Assembly (NCBI GenBank): GCA_002343505.1
Contig: DDQZ01000083.1
Span: 1-26,227 of the forward strand
Reading direction: 5' to 3'
Length of the DNA: 26,227 nt
Origin: Verrucomicrobiaceae bacterium UBA2429
GTDB lineage: Bacteria; Verrucomicrobiota; Verrucomicrobiia; Verrucomicrobiales; Verrucomicrobiaceae
How positions within the stretch are numbered: position 1 is the stretch's first letter; every line of letters begins with the position of its first letter. A program made the translations under genes and the position numbers. Below, piece by piece: positions 8,824 through 15,060 of the stretch. The notes beneath the pieces were generated by a model. It had not been told where the DNA came from. It worked only from the letters and a program-made list of their open reading frames with translations, and searched no databases.

Positions 8824-10182
8824 TCAGATGGCCCAGCCTTCGCGGTAGGTCTTCGTCAGCAGCGGGTTGGCCTCGGGGGCGTTGGTGAAGGCCAGCTTTT
8901 CCGCGTCCCATTCCAGGATGACGGGGTTCAGAGGGTCGCCGGTGCGGGAGTCAATGGGGCCGCGCGTGCAGAAACGGGTCGCCACATTGCCGAGCTGTAC
9001 CGTCTCTGAGAGCGGGCCGGCGTAGTGGAAGCCGTCGCTGGTCTTTTGTCCCGCGAGGCAGGCGTCCACCCAGACATGCCAGTGGCTTTTGCCCTCCTCC
9101 TTCGGGTATTTGAAGCCCTGGAATTTCTCGACCGGGTAAAGCCGCGGCCCGGCCACATGGGCCAGCACCATGTTGCCCTCCTCGCCGATGAAGAGCGAGC
9201 CGCTGCGGGGCAGCTCCAGGTCCGGCGGCATCTTCGCCTTTTTGCGGTCCGGGCGCAGGCCGCCATCGCTCCACGTCACCTTCAGGGTCTTGCCCGCCGT
9301 CAGGGAGTTCCCCGGGAAGACGTACTCCACCTCCTCATTCACCGGCCAGATGTGGGCATTGATGCCGCTGTTGCGCGCCGTCACCGTCAGGGGGGCGTTG
9401 AGGCCCAGCGCGGTGAAGACGGGGTCCAGAATGTGGCAGCCGAAGTCCCCCAGCGCGCCGCCGCCGAAGTCCTGCCAGTCGCGCCACACGAAGGGGTGGT
9501 AGCAGGGCGCGTACTCGCGCTTCGGGGCCACGCCCAGCCACAGGTCCCAGTTCACATGCGCGGGCACGGGCGCGCCGGGCAGGGGCTCCAGCTTCTTGTT
9601 GCGCTCGTTGCCGGTGACACCCACCCAGGAGAACACCTCCTTGATCCTGCCGATGGCCCCCTCTTTGATCAGCCGCGTGCCGAGCCGGTATTCCAGGTTG
9701 GAGTGGATCTGGTTGCCCATCTGGGTGACCACGCCGGCCTTTTCCGCCTCCAGGCGCATCTGGCGGCTCTCCCACACCGTGTGCGCCAGCGGCTTCTGGC
9801 AATAGACGTGCTTGCCCCGGCGCATGGCCTCGATGGCCGCCTTCGCGTGCATGTGGTCGGGCGTGCCCACGTTCACCGCGTCCACCTTGTCGCCCAGGCT
9901 GGCCAGCATCTCGCGGAAATCGGCGAAATGCGGCACCCCCGGGTGGGCCGCGTCCGCCTTGGCGAAGCGCGTGCTGTCAATGTCACAGAAGCCCACATAC
10001 CGCACCTTCCCGTGCGCCCCGATGTTCTTGATGTCGCTGAACGCCATGCCATCCGCGCCGATGGACGCCACCTGGAGCATCGAGTTCGGGCTGGCGGAGC
10101 GCACCACAGCGGGGAAACCCGCGGCGGCAACGGCGAGTGCGGAGTGCTTGAGGAAGGAACGGCGGTCGCTGGGAGTGGACAT
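8824..10182 (-). CDS. Tat-exported Gfo/Idh/MocA family oxidoreductase
   Basis: NAD(P)-dependent oxidoreductase of 452 residues, of the type acting on sugars, polyols or their derivatives. The N-terminus is a twin-arginine signal (RRSFLK, Arg7-Arg8) with an Ala-rich core ending near VRSASPN, so the folded enzyme should be exported with its cofactor. The Rossmann region follows (VASIGADGMAFSDI, with an altered glycine motif), then GTPDHMHAKAAIEAMRRGKH. The family signature CQKPLAHT has the catalytic-type Lys130. In the C-terminal domain GDFGCHILDPVF carries the usual GDxGxHxxD pattern. The ATG is preceded by ccggcc. The substrate cannot be told; this Tat-exported group is common in Planctomycetota and Verrucomicrobiota. 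It ends 30 bases from the convergent sufS. Confidence 0.92.
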   Translation of the reverse strand: MSTPSDRRSFLKHSALAVAAAGFPAVVRSASPNSMLQVASIGADGMAFSDIKNIGAHGKVRYVGFCDIDSTRFAKADAAHPGVPHFADFREMLASLGDKVDAVNVGTPDHMHAKAAIEAMRRGKHVYCQKPLAHTVWESRQMRLEAEKAGVVTQMGNQIHSNLEYRLGTRLIKEGAIGRIKEVFSWVGVTGNERNKKLEPLPGAPVPAHVNWDLWLGVAPKREYAPCYHPFVWRDWQDFGGGALGDFGCHILDPVFTALGLNAPLTVTARNSGINAHIWPVNEEVEYVFPGNSLTAGKTLKVTWSDGGLRPDRKKAKMPPDLELPRSGSLFIGEEGNMVLAHVAGPRLYPVEKFQGFKYPKEEGKSHWHVWVDACLAGQKTSDGFHYAGPLSETVQLGNVATRFCTRGPIDSRTGDPLNPVILEWDAEKLAFTNAPEANPLLTKTYREGWAI

Positions 10183-10476
10183 GGCCGGAGACTACGCGCC
10201 CGCCCTCGGAATCCTTGCCGGTAAACTCCCGCGCCCCGCAGCCGAGGTTCACGGTGGGCAGATGGGCAAAGTGCGCCTCTCCCCCGGTCACCTTCAGCGA
10301 GCCGTAAAGGTAGTCTCATTCATGCCTGGTCTGCCGCTCCACCACCGGGCATGCGCCCTTGGGCACCCAGACTCGGCGGCCAGCTCCGGCCGCCCCAGTA
10401 GGATGGCTCTTCGTGCCATGTTGCTCACGCTACAGCCTGCCCGCCATCATGCTGCGATGAGTGAATCGGTTTGGGG
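10183..10476. other. Intergenic region with GC palindrome
   Basis: No convincing gene in these 294 bases between two minus-strand genes. There is one perfect 7-bp inverted repeat, ggcggcc (10375-10381) and ggccgcc (10388-10394), around loop agctcc, which may be REP-like. A short open stretch on the minus strand around 10200-10310 has coding-like codon use (reading HFAHLPTVNLGCGAREF) but no start context, and I do not recognise it. It may be a decayed gene end or the promoter region of the downstream oxidoreductase gene. Confidence 0.5.
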
Positions 10477-13353
10477 TCACTTCAAGCTGCGCAGCCAGGC
10501 GACGAGGTCGAGGAGGTCCTGCTCGGGCAGGGTTTGATCTAACCCCATGGGCATGAGGCTGGCGGGGAGCTGGGTGCTGGCGGTGATGGCGGCGTGGGGG
10601 AGGTTTTTCTCCTGTCCGGCCACGTCCATGACGAGCAGGCCCTCGGCGGTGTGGCTGCGGATGACGCCCATGACGGTCTGGCCGTCGGCGGTCTCGATGA
10701 GGTGGGTCTCGTAGTCGCGGGCGAGGGAGGCGCTGGGGAAGAGGATGCTCTCGATGAGGTCGCGCTCGGTGCGGATGGCGCCGATCTTTGACAAGTCCGG
10801 CCCGAGGACGCGGCCCACGCCGCCGATCTGGTGGCAGGCGATGCAGGTGCCTTTGCCGGACTCGAAGACGTGCCTGCCCTCGGTGGCGCGGCCGGCGGTG
10901 GCGGCTTTTTCGGCGAGGGCGGGCAGGGCACGCTTTTTCTCCTCCTGGGCTTCGCTGGCGCGGGTGTAGGCGGGGAGAATGATGGCCTCAAAAATCTCGG
11001 GCGGGTGCTGGTGGAGGGCGGTGCGGTAGAGGCTCTCCTGCTGGCTGGCGATGGCGGGGTTTTTGGCCAGCTCGGTGGCGAGGGCGCGGGCGGTGTCGCT
11101 TTCCTTCGCTTTGCGCAGGAGAGGGAGGAGCTTTTCGAGTTCGACGGGGCCGGTGCTGGCGAAGACGGGGGCGAGCGCGAGGTGCCGGGCGGCATCCAGC
11201 GGGGCGGCGGCGAGCATGGTGGCGGCCTGGATGCGGGCGGCGGCGGAGGCGGCGGGGTCGGTGACGGTGGCGCGGATCAGGTCGAACGTGGGGCCGGCGA
11301 GCTGGAGGCTTTTCATGGCGTCGAGCGCTTTGAGCCGGAGTGAAAGGGGCTGCGCGGAGTCGTCGGCGAGGGCCTGGAGTTGGGGGTCGAAGGGGTGGGT
11401 CTTGAGGCGCTTGATGGCGTCGAGGATGAGGGGGAGGCCGGTGTCGGCGGGCTTTTCGAGGAGGTCCTGCATGGGGGGGAGCCAGCCTGGATGCACGTCA
11501 TTGACGGGCTGGGCGGCGAAGACGCGGAGGGCGGCGCGGCGTGTCTCGCCCTGCGGGGCGGCGAGCATGGCGGTGAGGAGTTTTTGAGTCTGGGGCTGGT
11601 CCCGCAGCACGAGGGCGAAGCCCTCGAGGGCGGTCAAGCGGGCGGCGGTGGGCGCATGGGAGAGCCATTGGATCAAGGTGGGGGCGACCCATTCGTCGGC
11701 GTCGGGATGCTGGGTGACGATGCCGAGGGCGACATGTGCGAGGGCGGCATCGGCGCTGTCGAGCTGCTGGACGGCGATGCCCATGTGCTGGTTCATGGCG
11801 GCGGAGTCGTCGGGGATGAAGCTGGAGAGCATGCGGCGGAGGGCGGCGGGGTTTTTCTCCTTGCGCAGGTCGTCCATGCTGACGGCGAGCAGGCTCATGC
11901 TCTGGGCGGCGAGGATGAGGGAGTGCTCGAGGGGCGGGTCGAGCGGCTCGCGCATCATGAGGCGGATGGCGGTGCCGAGCTTGGCGGCGTCGGCGTGGGC
12001 TTTGGCGTCGGCTTCGAGGATGTGGGGGAGGCGCTGGGCGGTCCATTCGAGGGCGCGGCGGCGGGCGTGGGCGTCGGGGGATTTTAATGCGGCGGCGGCG
12101 GCTTTGGGGTTGGCGGGCGGCTGGGGCAGGGCGGCGGCGACGGGGGCGGCTTTTTTCCCGGCGGTGATGCGATAGACGGCTCCGAGGACGTCGGGCTTGG
12201 CCATGAGGCCGCTGGGGCAGCCGAGGCGGAACCAGCCGCCGGTGTCGAGCAGGAGGAGGGAGCCGTCGGTGCTCTCGATGACGTCGGTGAGGTGGACGTC
12301 GGGGTTGTGGATTTTGAGGAACTCGCTCTCGGTGGCGGTGTAGCTGGCGCCTGCTTTGGCGAGGTCCATGCGCACGAGGCGCTGGGTGTTGAAGTGGGTG
12401 ACGTAGAGGGGAGAGCCGGGCTGGGAGTGCCAGAACTCGCAGCCGCTGACGGCGACGTGGCCGAAGTTGTGAATGACGGGCATTTTCTCCAGGGTGCGGG
12501 GCAGGTCGGCGATGACCTGCATCTGGTCGGCGCGCTCATAGACGCCGCCGTAGAGCCAGTGCATGAGGGTGTCGCCGCGCGGGTTGCTGTAATAGAGATT
12601 GCAGGTGCCGATGATGTCGCCCTCGGGGGTGAAGGCGAGGCCGGTGGGGTTGTCGGCGCAGCCGAGGGAGTGCCATTGCACATCGCCGCCGTCGGGCAGG
12701 CAAGACCAGATGCCGCTGGCTTTGCCCTCGTGGACGAGGGTGCCGTCCTTCTGGCTGATGACGTGGCCTTTGCGCCCGTGGCACCAGTAGAGTCGGCCGT
12801 TGGGGTGGACTTTCGGGCCGTGGACGTCGGCGGCGTTGCCGGTGTAGTCGAAGCCGGTGACGATCTGCCGGCGGTCTTCGGCGATGCCGTCGCCGTCCTT
12901 GTCGGTGAGCCGCCAGATGCCGGGCGGGCTGGCGACGTAGAGGCTGCCTTCATGCCAGCAGGCGCCCTGGGGGAATGTCATCTTGTCGGCGAAGACGGTG
13001 CTCTTTTCATAGACGCCGTCGCCGTCGGTGTCCTCAAGCATGAGGACGCGGTTGGGCGGGTTGGCTTCGAGCTGGGCTTTGTTCCAGTTCACGCCGGCGG
13101 CGTCGCCGATGAAGAGGCGGCCACGGTCGTCCACGCAGCCCATGATGGGGTGGGTGACGAGGGGCGCGGCGGCGGCGAGGGTGAGGGTGAAGCCTTCGGG
13201 GAGGGTGAAGTCTGAAATCCGAAATTCGAAATTCGAAGCTTCGACCACCACGGGGCGCATGCCGGACTCGGGGATGGTGCTGCCTTTGTCCGGCGGGAGG
13301 TCGGCGGCGGGGAGGAAGGCGGGCAGTAGAAGGAAGAGGGCGCGGGACTTCAT
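10477..13353 (-). CDS. PVC-type heme-binding protein (propeller, HEAT-like middle, CxxCH)
   Basis: Exported c-type heme protein, 958 residues from the ATG at 13353. That start gives the signal peptide MKSRALFLLLPAFLPAA; an in-frame ATG at 13449 would add an unlikely 32 residues. Residues about 50-400 form a beta-propeller of the membrane-bound dehydrogenase type: LPEGFTLTLAAAAPLVTHP, DRGRLFIGD, DTDGDGVYEKSTVFADKMTFPQG, GPKVHPNGRLYW, DNPTGLAFTPEGDIIGTCN, TDVIESTDGSLLLLDTGGWFR. The middle is Ala/Leu-rich and helical, like HEAT repeats. The C-terminus is the PVC heme domain with Cys837, Cys840 and His841 (TCIACHQIGGVGRVLGPDL). Partners and substrate are unknown; a role in periplasmic oxidation of sugars or alcohols is plausible. 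An in-frame repeat element encodes SNFEFRISDF just before the propeller. Confidence 0.9.
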   Translation of the reverse strand: MKSRALFLLLPAFLPAADLPPDKGSTIPESGMRPVVVEASNFEFRISDFTLPEGFTLTLAAAAPLVTHPIMGCVDDRGRLFIGDAAGVNWNKAQLEANPPNRVLMLEDTDGDGVYEKSTVFADKMTFPQGACWHEGSLYVASPPGIWRLTDKDGDGIAEDRRQIVTGFDYTGNAADVHGPKVHPNGRLYWCHGRKGHVISQKDGTLVHEGKASGIWSCLPDGGDVQWHSLGCADNPTGLAFTPEGDIIGTCNLYYSNPRGDTLMHWLYGGVYERADQMQVIADLPRTLEKMPVIHNFGHVAVSGCEFWHSQPGSPLYVTHFNTQRLVRMDLAKAGASYTATESEFLKIHNPDVHLTDVIESTDGSLLLLDTGGWFRLGCPSGLMAKPDVLGAVYRITAGKKAAPVAAALPQPPANPKAAAAALKSPDAHARRRALEWTAQRLPHILEADAKAHADAAKLGTAIRLMMREPLDPPLEHSLILAAQSMSLLAVSMDDLRKEKNPAALRRMLSSFIPDDSAAMNQHMGIAVQQLDSADAALAHVALGIVTQHPDADEWVAPTLIQWLSHAPTAARLTALEGFALVLRDQPQTQKLLTAMLAAPQGETRRAALRVFAAQPVNDVHPGWLPPMQDLLEKPADTGLPLILDAIKRLKTHPFDPQLQALADDSAQPLSLRLKALDAMKSLQLAGPTFDLIRATVTDPAASAAARIQAATMLAAAPLDAARHLALAPVFASTGPVELEKLLPLLRKAKESDTARALATELAKNPAIASQQESLYRTALHQHPPEIFEAIILPAYTRASEAQEEKKRALPALAEKAATAGRATEGRHVFESGKGTCIACHQIGGVGRVLGPDLSKIGAIRTERDLIESILFPSASLARDYETHLIETADGQTVMGVIRSHTAEGLLVMDVAGQEKNLPHAAITASTQLPASLMPMGLDQTLPEQDLLDLVAWLRSLK
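13209..13245 (-). repeat. NFEFRISDF-type repeat, copy B (inside the PVC heme gene)
   Basis: On the minus strand this tract encodes EASNFEFRISDF, between the signal peptide region and the conserved LPEGF start of the propeller. The DNA consists of overlapping ttcgaa and aattcg words and is clearly richer in A and T than its surroundings. The reading frame is the same as in copy C. Confidence 0.75.
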
Positions 13354-13398
13354 GGCGGCGGGGACTTTATACGCGGAGGCGCGGGGCGGGCTGTCAGC

Positions 13399-13473
13399 GT
13401 GCAACCTGGAAGGTTGCACCGCCTGGCGCGGGCAGGATGCCCGGTTCACACGAGACAGGCGGGGACGCCTGTC
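13399..13473. repeat. Cluster of three perfect palindromes (REP-like)
   Basis: Three hairpins in a row, all perfect. gtgcaacct/aggttgcac has loop gga (13399-13419), cgggca/tgcccg has loop gga (13429-13443), and gacaggcg/cgcctgtc has loop ggga (13454-13473). The last one ends directly at the stop codon of the amidase gene (13474-13476), so on the minus strand the amidase transcript would fold into all three. No T-run follows. The arrangement resembles clustered REP elements; a transposase of the RAYT type is present at the left edge of the window. Confidence 0.75.
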
Positions 13474-14889
13474 CTACCGGCGGGTCATGGCGCCTTTGAG
13501 GGCGGTGCGGTAGTTCACCACGGCGTCGGCGATGGAGGCGGAGACCTGCTGGCGGTAGGTGTCGGAGGCGATGAGGCGGCACTCGTTGGGGTTGGTGACA
13601 AAGCCGCCCTCGAAGAGAATGCCGGGTTTTTTGCAGCCGGAGAGCACGCTCCACTGGGCGCGCTTGATGCCGCGGTCCACGAAGCGGAACTTGCTGATGA
13701 CCATGGCGTGGACGGCGGTGGCAAGGGCGATGTTGGCGGAGTCGTGGGAGTTGCCGGTGAGGCCGTTGGCGTTGTAGCCGCCGCCGCGCTCAAGGCTGGC
13801 GGAGCTGCCCTGCGGGGTGAGGGCGAAGGTCTCGATGCCGTTGGCGGCCTCGCTGCCGCCGGAGTTGAAGTGGAGGCTGATGAAGATGCAGTTGGGCGTG
13901 TTGTTCGCCACGGCCACGCGCCCGCCGAGGGTGATGAAAGTGTCGCTGTCGCGGGTCATGATGACTTTGAAGCCCTTGCGCTGGAGCGCGTCGCGCACGG
14001 AACGCGCCATTTGCAGGGCGAAGTCTTTTTCATAACCATAGATGCCGCGCGCGCCGGCGTCGTGACCGCCGTGGCCCGCGTCCACGACGACGGTGTCGAA
14101 GGGGACGGCGTCGGTGATGTGGGAGGGGCGGAGCACGGGGTCAATGAGCTTGCTGAGGTCTATGCGCGAGAAGAGCGCGCGCCCGGAGTATTCCTGCACC
14201 GGGTAGCTGAGGATGAACTTGATGTTGTTGATCAGCATCTCCTGGCTGCCGATGGTGGCCTTGATGATGAGGTTGTTCGAGCGCAGCCAGACATGCGTTC
14301 CCTCCACCTTGTAGGAGCTGAATCGGTAAAACTGGTGGAGACTCTCGCCGGTGACGTAGTCGCGCCCGTTGATGTTGACGATCTGCCAGCCGCCGGACTG
14401 GCGCGCGGCGGGCGGCAGCGGGGTGGACGGCGGCGGCGGCTTCAGTTCGCCGCGATCCTGGGCGAACTCGCCATCGCCCGCAGGCTTCACGGCGGCGGTT
14501 TTCGGCGGGGCGGGGGGCGGCGCGGATTTTTTCTCGGCGGCCGCCACGGGCTTGGCCGGGGTGGGTTTGGCCGGCTCGCTCTTTTTCGCAGGCGGAGGCG
14601 GGGTCTTGGAAGTGCTGGTTGACGGCTTTGTGGATGAGCCGGCTTTCGACTTGGTCGTCACCGTGGGTTTGGGGCCGGGTGTGGAGGGTGTCTCCGGCTT
14701 TTCAGGCGCTGGCGGCGGCGCGGGCTCCTCTTTTTTGCCGCCGCCAAAGATGCGGCCAAAAAAACCCTTCTTTTCCGTGTCCGTGGTGACATCCGCGTGG
14801 AGCGGCGCGGTGGTCGCCAGCAACGAGGCGGTCAGTGCGGCAATCAAGCCGCGCGAGCGGCGTCGGGAAGCTGGTCTGTCAGGGTGCAT
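13474..14889 (-). CDS. N-acetylmuramoyl-L-alanine amidase (Amidase_3)
   Basis: Zinc amidase that cleaves the bond between N-acetylmuramic acid and L-alanine in peptidoglycan, acting outside the inner membrane (471 residues). An N-terminal signal or anchor (about residues 13-32, RGLIAALTASLLATTAPLHA) precedes a long Pro/Lys/Thr-rich linker (about 45-165). A small domain (about 168-250, GWQIVNINGRDYVTGESL) resembles the copper amine oxidase-like N-terminal or stalk domain. The catalytic domain has His273 in VVDAGHGGHDAGA, Glu287 in YGYEKDFAL, His340 in ISLHFNSG and Glu427 in GILFEGGFVTNPNE, so zinc ligands and catalytic Glu are all present. The linker could span or bind the wall. The ATG is preceded by aaccc. 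It is divergent from the DUF6797 gene, and its 3' end abuts three palindromes. Roles in cell separation or wall turnover are likely. Confidence 0.92.
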   Translation of the reverse strand: MHPDRPASRRRSRGLIAALTASLLATTAPLHADVTTDTEKKGFFGRIFGGGKKEEPAPPPAPEKPETPSTPGPKPTVTTKSKAGSSTKPSTSTSKTPPPPAKKSEPAKPTPAKPVAAAEKKSAPPPAPPKTAAVKPAGDGEFAQDRGELKPPPPSTPLPPAARQSGGWQIVNINGRDYVTGESLHQFYRFSSYKVEGTHVWLRSNNLIIKATIGSQEMLINNIKFILSYPVQEYSGRALFSRIDLSKLIDPVLRPSHITDAVPFDTVVVDAGHGGHDAGARGIYGYEKDFALQMARSVRDALQRKGFKVIMTRDSDTFITLGGRVAVANNTPNCIFISLHFNSGGSEAANGIETFALTPQGSSASLERGGGYNANGLTGNSHDSANIALATAVHAMVISKFRFVDRGIKRAQWSVLSGCKKPGILFEGGFVTNPNECRLIASDTYRQQVSASIADAVVNYRTALKGAMTRR

Positions 14890-15060
14890 GGGTTCAACGG
14901 ATCAAGCCAACGACTCAAGGGGCGCGAAAGTCGCGGAAAAGTGTAGGCCGTCCAGGCCAAATCGCAATCATTGATCCATCTTCCCGGCATTTCACCGGAG
15001 GGTTGCGGATGAAAATCTCTCCCGCTGACAGACGCGGCGTTTTCGGCTTGTTTCTTGACG

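Noticed and set aside
10200..10310. Possible small minus-strand gene reading HFAHLPTVNLGCGAREF
   Set aside because: No start codon with context, stop codon just upstream in frame, and no recognised family; kept only as a remark on the intergenic region.
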